Assembly: GCA_001603115.1 (NCBI GenBank)
Contig: LVBG01000030.1
Location: 1-59,278 of the forward strand
Direction of reading: 5' to 3'
DNA length: 59,278 nucleotides
Source of the DNA: Spirochaetales bacterium Spiro_05
GTDB taxonomy: Bacteria; Spirochaetota; Spirochaetia; Sphaerochaetales; Sphaerochaetaceae
Below the pieces are notes generated by a model. That model had not been told where the DNA came from, made no database searches, and saw only the letters and a program-made list of their open reading frames with translations. Below are positions 40,427-49,570 of the stretch, piece by piece (the first letter of the stretch is position 1; every line of letters starts with the position of its first letter). A program made the translations under genes and the position numbers.

Positions 40427-42766
40427 TCAGCCTACCCTGAAACGCACCTCTTTGTCACCCAAAAAACTGTGGACCTTTACCGTAGCCTCACCACCTTGGC
40501 CGATGCTACGGACATAGATTACCGAGCACCCACCCTTGGTAGTCTCCATCACAGGACTTGCAAGCCGAAGCGGGCCTTCCACCTCAACCCGGTAGGCGAT
40601 GCAGGCGTACGGCAACAACCGCTGTTCGCCTTCACGCTCTATGCGCACCTTGATCGCTGCCATATCGTACGTAGGACCTGCCAACGAAAGCTCACCCTTG
40701 CTTGCATCCAGGACCATGATCGGCTTGCTTCCCACCCGTACGGTGTGCGTGACTGCCACCTCATCGGCGATGAGTCCTTCCAAAACCCACGTACCATTCC
40801 CCTTGCCCCAGTTGCCGATATAGGTGTTGAACATATTCACTGCATCCTGGTAGGACAGCTTGTGCCGGAGCAGGACCCCTGCCATCCTGATCGTATCCAA
40901 GCCTTTCAGCTGCCCGCCTTGCCTGCCTACCTTTCCCAAAAGCCTGGCGAGGCGCTTGCGCTCAGCCTCTCCCAGATAGGCTTCATCCTTCAGCCTGTCC
41001 CCGATGAAATCATCGATGAGAACCGGGGGATGCGAAAGATGGGGGAAGCGCTTTTTGTCAGGCAAGAAGATGCCAACCTCCCTGCCGTTGTACTTCAGCC
41101 TGAGCTTGTCGCAGTTGGTGGCCACGTACATCCGGCTCAAGGCAGCTTTGGGATAGTCCCCACCGTCGAAGGATGAGAGCAGACTGAGCATCGGAACAGG
41201 AGAGGCTTGGCTTCGGTAGACCGCAGCCGCAGGTTTTTCCACGCGGTTGATATCCAACACCCCATGATAACAGATCTGGTCGCCACTGCCGAAATTCGCA
41301 TGGGTGAAATAGTCGTGCATGCACCACCCTATCACCCCTGAAAGCCCTTTCATTGCCTTTGCCCGCTCGAGCACCTGGTAGTGGCGAAGGGCATGGGAGG
41401 TATGCATGCGCGGCGGGTCTGACATCTTGGTTGGATACATATGGCCGCAGAACTCGGTTACCAGATAGGGGAATTCGGACTTGCACACCTGCTTCTTGGG
41501 TAGCAAGGACCTTCCCTTCCCCACATAGGAGAAATCGTTGAAGGTGTAGACATCCTCAAGGAAGCTGCTCTTCTTCAGGTTCCGCACCCCTGCAGTCATC
41601 CGATAGGGGTCGAGCTGATGGGCAAGGGTGTTGGTCTGCTCATACAGCTCATCATCGTCAGGCGACTCATTGACCCTCACCCCCCAGAGGATGATCGAGG
41701 GATGATTGCAGTCACGTTCTATCATCGCCTTCACATTGGCCAGGCATGCTTCACGCCAATGGCTGGCTTTGCCGACATGCTGCCAGCCGGGGATTTCCTC
41801 AAACACAAGCAGGCCCAGCTCGTCACAAGCATCCAGAAAGGATGGATCTTGGGGGTAGTGGCTGGTACGCACAAGGTTCACCCCCAGCTTTTTGAGGGTG
41901 CGTGCATCCTCAACCTGCAGGGAGGGGGGAGCGGCATACCCCAGATACGGGTAGTCCTGATGACGGTTCAGGCCCACAAGCTCTACGCTCTTGCCATTGA
42001 GAGAGAAGCCCTCAGGACCAAAATTAGCGGTACGAACGCCAAAGCGGAGGACACGCTCCTCCTCGGAACCGATGCAAACCTTCAGCGTATAGAGGTGGGG
42101 ATCTTCCACAGACCAAAGCCTAAGGTCTGTTCTTTTGAATGTGTAGGAAAAACGGTTGTTCTGTACCTCTGCACTCCCCTGTTCGAGCTGCTGGTCCTTG
42201 TCAAAAAGGTCAAGAAGAACACGCTCCTGCCCAAACCCGGTTGTCTCTCCCACAACCAAAATGGTATCCAGGCTGGGAGTGGATACCTTCACCCTGACAA
42301 CATGTTTGCTTGAGTGCACCTCCTGCTGTGCTGTGCGATAGATGCCTGCAAAACTGAGATAGTCCATGCTCCCCCCGAACGGAGGGAATGAGGCATCCTC
42401 GCGAGCATCAACCACCACGGTAAGGACGCCCTTCCCCTGATTGCCCACCTCCACGGTACAGCTCAGGTAGGAGCCTTCATGGTCGGCTATACGCTTCCCG
42501 TCCCAGTAGAATTGCGCTTTGCTTGCAATGCCTTCAAAGCGAAAGGAAAGCCTCTCATCCTCTTTCAAATCAACGCAGCAGCTCCTTCTGTACGTGAAGG
42601 TGAGGCAGTGCTCCCCTTCCTGGTGATAGGTTGGGTAAAATGGGAGAGGAGAGTGAGGCAGTTCTATCTGCTGCCAATCGTGCACATCGATCCCTGGATC
42701 GAGAAACGAAGGCTCAAAGCCCTGATGAAACAACCATCCCTCATTGCAAGGCATCGTACGATACAT
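40427..42766 (-). CDS. Glycoside hydrolase family 2 (beta-galactosidase/glucuronidase-like)
   Basis: 779 residues with no signal peptide, so cytoplasmic. Residues ~1-155 are the sugar-binding jelly roll, ~155-250 the immunoglobulin-like domain, ~255-560 the catalytic barrel with acid/base Glu367 ('WGVRVNESPDDDE') and nucleophile Glu438 ('YLVTEFCGHM'), and ~215 further C-terminal residues. It releases a beta-linked terminal sugar; galactose versus glucuronate cannot be set from this. Perfect GGAGGTGA precedes ATG 42766. Divergent from PPi-PFK, sharing a palindrome between them. Confidence 0.88.
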   Translation of the reverse strand: MYRTMPCNEGWLFHQGFEPSFLDPGIDVHDWQQIELPHSPLPFYPTYHQEGEHCLTFTYRRSCCVDLKEDERLSFRFEGIASKAQFYWDGKRIADHEGSYLSCTVEVGNQGKGVLTVVVDAREDASFPPFGGSMDYLSFAGIYRTAQQEVHSSKHVVRVKVSTPSLDTILVVGETTGFGQERVLLDLFDKDQQLEQGSAEVQNNRFSYTFKRTDLRLWSVEDPHLYTLKVCIGSEEERVLRFGVRTANFGPEGFSLNGKSVELVGLNRHQDYPYLGYAAPPSLQVEDARTLKKLGVNLVRTSHYPQDPSFLDACDELGLLVFEEIPGWQHVGKASHWREACLANVKAMIERDCNHPSIILWGVRVNESPDDDELYEQTNTLAHQLDPYRMTAGVRNLKKSSFLEDVYTFNDFSYVGKGRSLLPKKQVCKSEFPYLVTEFCGHMYPTKMSDPPRMHTSHALRHYQVLERAKAMKGLSGVIGWCMHDYFTHANFGSGDQICYHGVLDINRVEKPAAAVYRSQASPVPMLSLLSSFDGGDYPKAALSRMYVATNCDKLRLKYNGREVGIFLPDKKRFPHLSHPPVLIDDFIGDRLKDEAYLGEAERKRLARLLGKVGRQGGQLKGLDTIRMAGVLLRHKLSYQDAVNMFNTYIGNWGKGNGTWVLEGLIADEVAVTHTVRVGSKPIMVLDASKGELSLAGPTYDMAAIKVRIEREGEQRLLPYACIAYRVEVEGPLRLASPVMETTKGGCSVIYVRSIGQGGEATVKVHSFLGDKEVRFRVG

Positions 42767-42805
42767 AATCACCTCCATGTTTGGTATATCAGCAGGTTTT
42801 GCAAC

Positions 42806-42823
42806 AAGCAAGTGCACTCGCTT
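42806..42823. promoter_or_regulatory. 18-bp palindrome between divergent GH2 and PPi-PFK genes
   Basis: AAGCAAGTGCACTCGCTT equals its own reverse complement at 16 of 18 positions and sits near the middle of the 121-base divergent region, so a dimeric regulator could control both genes. Confidence 0.5.
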
Positions 42824-42887
42824 GAAATAGATGCCCTTTTTGTTCTATGGTTAGGTATCAGTACACCAAATATCACAGGAGTTCATC

Positions 42888-44546
42888 ATGGACATTTCCC
42901 CTTTGCAACGTGTTCGGTATGCATACCAGCCCAAGCTTCCGCCAATCCTGAAAGAGAATATTGCTGACGTGGTCCCCACCCTTGGGGAGAAAACCAGCTC
43001 AGCCACCGACCAGGATGCGATCAAGAGCCTTTTTCCCCATACCTATGGCCTTCCTCGCGTCTCATTCTCCAAAGGCAAGAGCGAGAAGATTGCACAAAAG
43101 CGCAATGTCGGGGTCATTCTCAGTGGTGGGCAGGCACCCGGCGGACACAACGTCATCAGTGGCCTCTTCGATGCCCTGAAGGCTGCAAATGAGCAGAACA
43201 CCCTGTATGGCTTCAAGGGAGGCCCCTCGGGAATCCTCGAAGACTCCTACAAGATCATCGACAGCGATTACCTGCAGGCATACCGCAATACCGGTGGGTT
43301 TGACATCATCGGAAGCGGCAGGACCAAGCTCGAGACCGAAGCTCAGTTCGAGGTGTGTGCCCAGGTATGCAAGAAGCATGAGATCACAGCCTTGGTCATC
43401 ATCGGTGGTGACGACTCGAATACCAACGCCGCAGTTTTGGCTGAGTACTTCCTCTCCAAGGGACACGATATCCAGGTAATCGGATGCCCGAAAACCATCG
43501 ACGGCGACCTGAAGAATGAGTTCATCGAAGTCTCCTTTGGTTTTGACACGGCTACCAAGACCTACAGTGAGCTGATCGGCAACATTGAGCGCGATGCCAA
43601 CAGTGCAAAGAAATACTGGCACTTCATCAAGCTCATGGGCCGCAGTGCCAGCCACATCGCCCTTGAGTGTGCCCTTGAAACCCAACCGAACATCTGCTTG
43701 GTGAGTGAGGAAGTCGAAGCTCGCAAACAGAGCTTGGTGAGCATTGTCGACTCCATCGCACAGGCTGTCTCCAAGCGTGCAGACAATGGCAACAACTTCG
43801 GCGTCGTCCTGATCCCCGAAGGTCTGGTTGAGTTCATTCCCGAGATCAAGGCCTTGATCGAAGAGATCAATCACCTGCTTGCCAAAGAGGAAGCAGCCTT
43901 CAATGCAATTTCCGATACCACCGGGCGCATCAGCTTCGTCGAAAGCCACCTGAGCAAGGCCTCCTCAAGTGCTTTCTCCGTCCTGCCCAATGAAATCAAG
44001 GCCCAGCTTCTGATGGATCGCGACCCGCACGGCAACGTTCAGGTCTCCCGCATCGAAACTGACAAGCTGCTTGCTGAGATGGTGGAAGTTCGCCTCAAGC
44101 AGATGAAGAAGGACGGAAGCTACAAGGGTAAGTTCAGCTGGATGACCCACTTCTTCGGCTATGAGGGCCGCTGTGCTTTCCCGACCAACTTTGACGCAGA
44201 CTACTGCTACAGCCTCGGCTACAATGCGTTCATGCTCATTGGTGCCGGCCTGAGCGGATATCTCTCCTCGGTGACCAACCTTTCCCAGAGTTCTGATGCT
44301 TGGCAGGCCGGCGGCATTCCCATCACGATGATGATGAACATGGAAGTCCGCCACGGGGAGAAAAAGCCGGTCATCAAGAAAGCCCTTGTGGAGCTGGAAG
44401 GCGAGCCGTTCAAGTATTTTGCGGCCCATCGTGACAAGTGGGCTATCGAGACGTGCTTCACGTACCCCGGAGCTGTCCAGTACTTCGGACCTGCCGAAGT
44501 GTGTGACCGAACCACGGTGACCTTGGCACTCGAACAGGCCAAATAA
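42888..44546 (+). CDS. pfp: Pyrophosphate-dependent 6-phosphofructokinase
   Basis: 552 residues, the long PFP type found in spirochaetes and plants. '[20 protein letters not shown]' is the phosphoryl-donor loop; '[19 protein letters not shown]' has the GGDDS signature that marks pyrophosphate rather than ATP use; '[11 protein letters not shown]' carries the catalytic TxDxD-like Asp residues and PKTIDGD. It reversibly phosphorylates fructose-6-phosphate in glycolysis. CAGGAG precedes the ATG. It is flanked by two GH2 enzymes. Confidence 0.95.
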   Translation: MDISPLQRVRYAYQPKLPPILKENIADVVPTLGEKTSSATDQDAIKSLFPHTYGLPRVSFSKGKSEKIAQKRNVGVILSGGQAPGGHNVISGLFDALKAANEQNTLYGFKGGPSGILEDSYKIIDSDYLQAYRNTGGFDIIGSGRTKLETEAQFEVCAQVCKKHEITALVIIGGDDSNTNAAVLAEYFLSKGHDIQVIGCPKTIDGDLKNEFIEVSFGFDTATKTYSELIGNIERDANSAKKYWHFIKLMGRSASHIALECALETQPNICLVSEEVEARKQSLVSIVDSIAQAVSKRADNGNNFGVVLIPEGLVEFIPEIKALIEEINHLLAKEEAAFNAISDTTGRISFVESHLSKASSSAFSVLPNEIKAQLLMDRDPHGNVQVSRIETDKLLAEMVEVRLKQMKKDGSYKGKFSWMTHFFGYEGRCAFPTNFDADYCYSLGYNAFMLIGAGLSGYLSSVTNLSQSSDAWQAGGIPITMMMNMEVRHGEKKPVIKKALVELEGEPFKYFAAHRDKWAIETCFTYPGAVQYFGPAEVCDRTTVTLALEQAK

Positions 44547-44554
44547 TCCTTTTC

Positions 44555-44586
44555 AACCAGGTTGTCTCATGGCAACCTGGTTTTTT
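44555..44586 (+). terminator. PPi-PFK terminator
   Basis: AACCAGGTTG (44555-44564), 8-base loop, CAACCTGGTT (44573-44582), continuing into TTTT. Confidence 0.9.
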
Positions 44587-44661
44587 CTTCCGCTCATTGC
44601 ACAACAATTCAGGGCCGTGCCCTCTCTCCCTATGGTATACTCGCCGTGGAGGATATCACCG

Positions 44662-47163
44662 ATGGACAGACTGACCTTGCAAGGAGTGTGGCACCTTTCT
44701 CCGCTGAAACGCGAGGAGGTTGCCCCTTACTGCACCCATTTCCTTACCCATGATCATATCGATTGCACCCTTCCAGGGGACATCCACTCAGCCTTGCTCG
44801 CCCAAGGTCTCATCCCCGATCCCTATCAGGGATGCAATGAGCTGGATATCCAATGGGTGGGACAACAGGATTGGGTGCTCAATAGAACATTTTCAGTCAG
44901 CGAAGCGCAGCTTGCAATCGGCTCTGCTGTTCTCACGCTCACCATGGCTGACACATTCATCAAAGTATTGGTCAATGATACAGAGATAGGAAACTGTGAC
45001 AACCAGTTTCGCCGCTGGCGTTTTGATGCGCAAAGCGCCCTCAAGAAGGGAGAGAACACCATCTCCTTGGTGTTTGAAAGCGCAGAAAAACGCGCGGTTG
45101 AGGAAGCTGCAAAGCTTGCCTACCCCATTCCCTACTCAGTGTATCCTGTCTCTGCAAAACACAGGAATTTGGTGCGGAAAACCCAGTGTCACAGCGGATG
45201 GGACTGGGGCCCGTGCATCCTCAGCTTCGGCATCTATGACCAGATCCAGCTCGAGTTTGTTGAGGAAGGCTTGGTCGAATCGGTCAGTTGTACAACCAAG
45301 GAGTTGGAGGCAAAGAAGTGGGATCTCACGGTGGAGGTGCTGTTCAACGCCAAGACCAAGCAAACCCTTCCCTGCCGTGCAGAGATTGCGAACGCCACCC
45401 AAGAAGGAACCATCGAGACGGTGGCCGGCATGAACAAGATCACCTTCCGCCTGCTCTGCCACGACATCCAGAGGTGGTGGCCAAATGGGGAGGGCAAGGC
45501 CGTACTCTACCCGCTCACCCTCACCATCGGAGCTCAAGTGGTTACCAAGCGTATCGGGTTCAGGACCCTCACCGTCAAGACAGAGGAAGATGAGCAGGGG
45601 GGCAAGGGCATGGTCTTCTCCGTCAATGGACGGGACATCTTTGCAAAGGGTGGAAACTGGATTCCCATGGATGCACTCTTCTCCCGGATTACGAAAGACC
45701 GCTATGAAGAGCTGCTCCAAGCATGCGCCGATGCAAACATGAATATGATCCGTGTTTGGGGAGGAGGGCTCTACGAGCATGAGGCATTCTACGACCTCTG
45801 TGATGAGAAAGGCCTGCTCATCTGGCAGGACTGCATGTTCAGTTGCGCCATGTATCCCTCGAACCCGGAATTCCTCGCCTCGGTGGAGGCAGAGCTGCGT
45901 TATCAGGTTCCGCGCCTGAAGGATCATCCGTCTTTGGCATTGTGGTGCGGAAACAACGAGGACTTGGGTGCCATCACCTGGTATGAAGAGTCTCGCAGGA
46001 ACAGGGACCGATATGTCATCGACTACGACCGTCTCAATGAGGGTGTGGTGGCAAGAGTCATCGCCGAGCTCGACCCAGGAAGGACCTGGTGGCCCTCCAG
46101 CCCCTCAGCAGGGCCTGGGGACTTCTCTGACAACTGGCATAATGACAGCAGGGGCGACATGCACTTCTGGTCGGTCTGGCATGAGGGCAAGCGCTTTGAG
46201 GCATACTATGAGATCAATCCACGCTTTGTCAGTGAGTTCGGCTACCAGAGCTTCCCCTCCCTCTCCACGGTTGCAACCTATGCACCGCCCTCTTGCTGGA
46301 ACCTTACCAGCCCAATCATGGAACACCACCAGAAGAATGATCGGGGGAATTCGATCATCATCGAGAACTTCTCCCGCTACTTCCGCTTCCCTTCTTCCTT
46401 TGAGCAGATGCTCTACCTCTCCCAAGTCCAGCAAGCGATGGCCATGAAGATGGCTATCGAATACTGGAGGACCACCATGCCTCACTGCATGGGGACCCTG
46501 TATTGGCAGCTGAACGACAACTGGCCGGTCGCCTCCTGGTCTTCCATCGACTACACGGGCAAATGGAAGCTGCTGCACTATGCAGCAAAACGCTTCTATG
46601 CACCAGCGCTTCCCATTGCCTACCAGAAAGAGGACGGCAAGGTTGAGGTGTATGTAGTCAATGATGGCCCGAAGCCCGTCATGGATGCCAAGCTGTCGGT
46701 CAAGTTCTGCACCTTCGACGGACAGAAACTGGGTAAGCAGGAGTACCGACTCGACGTCAAGGAAAAGAGCAGTACCCACCTCTGTACCATCGACTTGCAA
46801 CGCAAGCCCAAGCTGGACAAAACAAAGGCGTTTCTCTACCTGAAACTCAAGAGCGATGACCTGTACATGGAGAACTGCCTCTTGTTGTCTGAAAGCAAGA
46901 GATGTGCTCTCACAGACCCTGGCATCGAGACGGTGGTGAGCAAAGCCAGCGGGGGCTTCTCCATAACGGTAAGCTGCAAGAATCCAGCATTTGAGGTTGC
47001 CCTTGATGCAGGAGAGATCAAAGGGGTGTTTTCCGACAACCTATTCGCCATCAGGCCTACGGCCCAAAAGGTGGTCTTCTTCAAGACACAGGAGAGAATC
47101 ACCGTCAAGCAGATGCGAGACAGCCTGAACGTCTTCGATCTCTATCACGCGAGCAGAGCCTGA
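44662..47163 (+). CDS. Beta-mannosidase (glycoside hydrolase family 2)
   Basis: 833 residues. The N-terminus 'LTLQGVWHLSPLKREEVAPY' with 'CTLPGDIHSALLAQGLIPDP' is the beta-mannosidase form of the GH2 sugar-binding domain. 'SGWDWGPCILSFGIYDQIQL' and 'GGNWIPMDALFSRITKDRY' are family landmarks; acid/base Glu lies in 'WCGNNEDLGAITWYEES' and the nucleophile in 'FVSEFGYQSFPS'. No signal peptide, so it trims imported beta-mannosides. ATG 44662 follows GGAGG; TATACT (44636-44641) is a possible -10 box. In-frame sequence before it lies in the PFK terminator. Confidence 0.9.
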   Translation: MDRLTLQGVWHLSPLKREEVAPYCTHFLTHDHIDCTLPGDIHSALLAQGLIPDPYQGCNELDIQWVGQQDWVLNRTFSVSEAQLAIGSAVLTLTMADTFIKVLVNDTEIGNCDNQFRRWRFDAQSALKKGENTISLVFESAEKRAVEEAAKLAYPIPYSVYPVSAKHRNLVRKTQCHSGWDWGPCILSFGIYDQIQLEFVEEGLVESVSCTTKELEAKKWDLTVEVLFNAKTKQTLPCRAEIANATQEGTIETVAGMNKITFRLLCHDIQRWWPNGEGKAVLYPLTLTIGAQVVTKRIGFRTLTVKTEEDEQGGKGMVFSVNGRDIFAKGGNWIPMDALFSRITKDRYEELLQACADANMNMIRVWGGGLYEHEAFYDLCDEKGLLIWQDCMFSCAMYPSNPEFLASVEAELRYQVPRLKDHPSLALWCGNNEDLGAITWYEESRRNRDRYVIDYDRLNEGVVARVIAELDPGRTWWPSSPSAGPGDFSDNWHNDSRGDMHFWSVWHEGKRFEAYYEINPRFVSEFGYQSFPSLSTVATYAPPSCWNLTSPIMEHHQKNDRGNSIIIENFSRYFRFPSSFEQMLYLSQVQQAMAMKMAIEYWRTTMPHCMGTLYWQLNDNWPVASWSSIDYTGKWKLLHYAAKRFYAPALPIAYQKEDGKVEVYVVNDGPKPVMDAKLSVKFCTFDGQKLGKQEYRLDVKEKSSTHLCTIDLQRKPKLDKTKAFLYLKLKSDDLYMENCLLLSESKRCALTDPGIETVVSKASGGFSITVSCKNPAFEVALDAGEIKGVFSDNLFAIRPTAQKVVFFKTQERITVKQMRDSLNVFDLYHASRA

Positions 47164-47170
47164 GAAAGCA

Positions 47171-47200
47171 ATGATCTTGCAAGAAATCTTGCAAGATCAT
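47171..47200. terminator. Bidirectional terminator between convergent genes
   Basis: ATGATCTTGCAAG (47171-47183), loop AAAT, and its perfect 13-bp complement (47188-47200). TGTATTTT follows on the plus strand and TGCTTTCTC on the minus strand. Confidence 0.8.
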
Positions 47201-47230
47201 GCTGTATTTTGCTCTCGTACTGGAGGGTTC

Positions 47231-48508
47231 CTACTTTTTTCGGCCCTGCATCAGCTTCTTCCAGGCATGCAATCCAAGGGCGACTGCAATGACACCGTAC
47301 GCAACGAAGGAGCGGAAGTACTCACCTATCTGGGCGTCGCCGAACAGGTTGCGTCCAGCCAAGGGAGAAACGATGAAGAGAGTGTGGAAGAGGATTGTTC
47401 CCAACAATGCATGGCTGATGGTGGCTTTGGAGACAGAGGCACCACCTATGAGGATGGCTGCGGCTGCAAACATTCCCACCTGCTCATGGCTTCCATAGGT
47501 ACTGAAGGCTCCGAGATTCTGCAAGAAAATGATTTGGCCCCACGCTGCGAGCAAGGTTGAGATCATGATTGCCTGAATCTTCCTCCTCGATACATTGATA
47601 CCGGAGACCTCAGCGATATGAGGATCCTGGCCGACAGTCTTCAGGTCCTGCCCCATCTTCGTCTTGAAGAAGAAGTGGGTGAATGCACACAGTGCTGCGA
47701 TGATTGCCATCGTGAGCAAGGGTACACGAACCATGTTCACAGCCGAAAGCGAAAGGCTGGTGATCAGACTCCAAACAAACAGCGCAAGTGAGACAACCAG
47801 CAATACGATGTAATGCTTCTCTCTCTCAAGCTTGCCGGTTCGTCTTGCCTTGATGAGCAGGTATGTTCCGAGCACCAACATGCCTATTGCACAATACAAG
47901 GCAAAGAGGGGGAAGGAAAGTCTCATCACGTCGTCGATTGCATAACGCAATCCACCACTGAGGTCGATGGAACTTCTGAGACCTACGCCAGAACTGAGCA
48001 CCAATACCTCGTTGTTCATGGGAATCACCGTACCGACAAGAATCAGGAAGAACAGCTGGTACACACCATTGGCGAAATACCCAAGGATCAGGCTGGTGAT
48101 CATCTCTTTTCCCCGTGCCTTGTCCAACAGCCTCCCGGTCAGATATCCCAAGAAGAGAGCCAATGGGGAGCAGATGGCCACGCTGAGCAGAATGCCGCCC
48201 ATCCCCCCAATACCCCAGTGGGTAACGAAGATGATGGCGGACTGTCCAGCCATAGCCCCCAGGACGATGGCAAAGTTGAGTCCCATGCCTGCCAATACGG
48301 GAATGAGCAGGGCCAATACCAAGAAGGTATTGCGGGCGACTCTGCTTACGATATCGTTCAGGTAAAAGGCAAGGGAGAGGCCACTGAGCCGCAATCCAAC
48401 CAAACAAAGAACCAGAAAGAGGATCGTCACCAAGTTGTTGACAAAGAAGCTCTTCAAACGCTCCTTGGAAGGCTTGCGCGGTACTCTATTGTGTAATGAT
48501 TTTTCCAT
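47231..48508 (-). CDS. ABC transporter permease 2 of the DUF3798 system
   Basis: 425 residues, 9-10 membrane helices, of the RbsC/BmpC-like permease family ('LLIPVLAGMGLNFAIVLGAM', 'GQDLKTVGQDPHIAEVSGIN', 'LGTILFHTLFIVSPLAG'). The N-terminal ~25 residues are basic and cytoplasmic. It forms the translocation channel with the gene 3 bases upstream. GGAGAG precedes ATG 48508. Last gene of the operon. Confidence 0.85.
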   Translation of the reverse strand: MEKSLHNRVPRKPSKERLKSFFVNNLVTILFLVLCLVGLRLSGLSLAFYLNDIVSRVARNTFLVLALLIPVLAGMGLNFAIVLGAMAGQSAIIFVTHWGIGGMGGILLSVAICSPLALFLGYLTGRLLDKARGKEMITSLILGYFANGVYQLFFLILVGTVIPMNNEVLVLSSGVGLRSSIDLSGGLRYAIDDVMRLSFPLFALYCAIGMLVLGTYLLIKARRTGKLEREKHYIVLLVVSLALFVWSLITSLSLSAVNMVRVPLLTMAIIAALCAFTHFFFKTKMGQDLKTVGQDPHIAEVSGINVSRRKIQAIMISTLLAAWGQIIFLQNLGAFSTYGSHEQVGMFAAAAILIGGASVSKATISHALLGTILFHTLFIVSPLAGRNLFGDAQIGEYFRSFVAYGVIAVALGLHAWKKLMQGRKK

Positions 48509-48511
48509 CGT

Positions 48512-49570
48512 TTACTCTCCACTCTTCTGGGCAAGGGCATACAGGATGACACCATTGCTGACAATGATTCGGGAAATCTCGGCAAGACTTCCCAGCGTGG
48601 CAACCTTGTTGGCCACAGGAAGGGCAACCACCAGCAAGCCTTGGAAAAGGAAAGTCCCAAGCAGAACATGGGTGATGCTGGCCTTCTTGATCGAGGCTCC
48701 CCCGATCAGGATGGAGGCAGCAGCAAGAAATCCCATGAACAAGGGTGCTGTATAGAGCTGCAGGAAGCCGAAACTCTGCGAATATACCAAGATGCCGATC
48801 GACCCAAGGATGGTTGAGAAGATGTTTCCCACGATTCGCATCTTATCGACGCTGACACCGCTGGAGGAGGAGAACCGGGGATTCTCACCACTTGCTTTCA
48901 GGGCCAAACCGGTCTTTGTGGTGAAAAAGAAACGCACCAGAAGACACATGCCGAGGAAGAAGAGCAAGAGCCCGGTAGGTATCATGACCCCAAAAACAGA
49001 GAAGGAGAGGAAGTTGTTCAGAATCTTCTCATACCTTCCTGCCAAGCTGATGGTAACACGAAGTCCCCTTCCGATCGGCCATGCCATCTCAGGACTCTTG
49101 AATGGAGCCATCGCCCAGAATATGCACATCAGCGAAACAAAGGAGAACCCGATGTATGTAGCCACGGTCATCTCTGAACCCTTGAGACGGTTCATCATCC
49201 ATCCATATCCCCACCCGGCTATTGCTGACAGGGGGAGGGAAAAAAGAATGGCCCCGAAGAAAGCTGCAAATCCTGTAAGATTCAGCTCAATGGCGAGCAG
49301 GCCGCCGATCAGACCACAGATGATGCCGACCGGAAGGCCGAAATAGAGACCTGTCCCGGCCATGATTGAGGGCATCATGGCAAGCACGAGCACGCCATTC
49401 ATGCCCCATCGAACCAGAGTGTCACTCAAGAGCTGGCCGAACGGGATCTCCAGACTCATGGAGATTCCCCACAGGGTAATCAGAAAAATCACAATGATGA
49501 TTCTCGGAAGGCCGAAGGTCTTCACCATCTCCTTCAGTGAGCGTTGGGTTGATAGGTTACGTACTGCCAT
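48512..49570 (-). CDS. ABC transporter permease 1 of the DUF3798 system
   Basis: 352 residues, again RbsC/BmpC-like: 'MMPSIMAGTGLYFGLPVGII', 'GLALKASGENPRFSSSSGVS' and 'ILIGGASIKKASITHVLLGT' match the equivalent blocks in the partner permease, so the two are diverged paralogues. ATG 49570 lies inside the end of the ATPase gene (14-base overlap). Longer in-frame sequence upstream is antisense-free coding of the ATPase in another frame and is not used. Confidence 0.85.
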   Translation of the reverse strand: MAVRNLSTQRSLKEMVKTFGLPRIIIVIFLITLWGISMSLEIPFGQLLSDTLVRWGMNGVLVLAMMPSIMAGTGLYFGLPVGIICGLIGGLLAIELNLTGFAAFFGAILFSLPLSAIAGWGYGWMMNRLKGSEMTVATYIGFSFVSLMCIFWAMAPFKSPEMAWPIGRGLRVTISLAGRYEKILNNFLSFSVFGVMIPTGLLLFFLGMCLLVRFFFTTKTGLALKASGENPRFSSSSGVSVDKMRIVGNIFSTILGSIGILVYSQSFGFLQLYTAPLFMGFLAAASILIGGASIKKASITHVLLGTFLFQGLLVVALPVANKVATLGSLAEISRIIVSNGVILYALAQKSGE

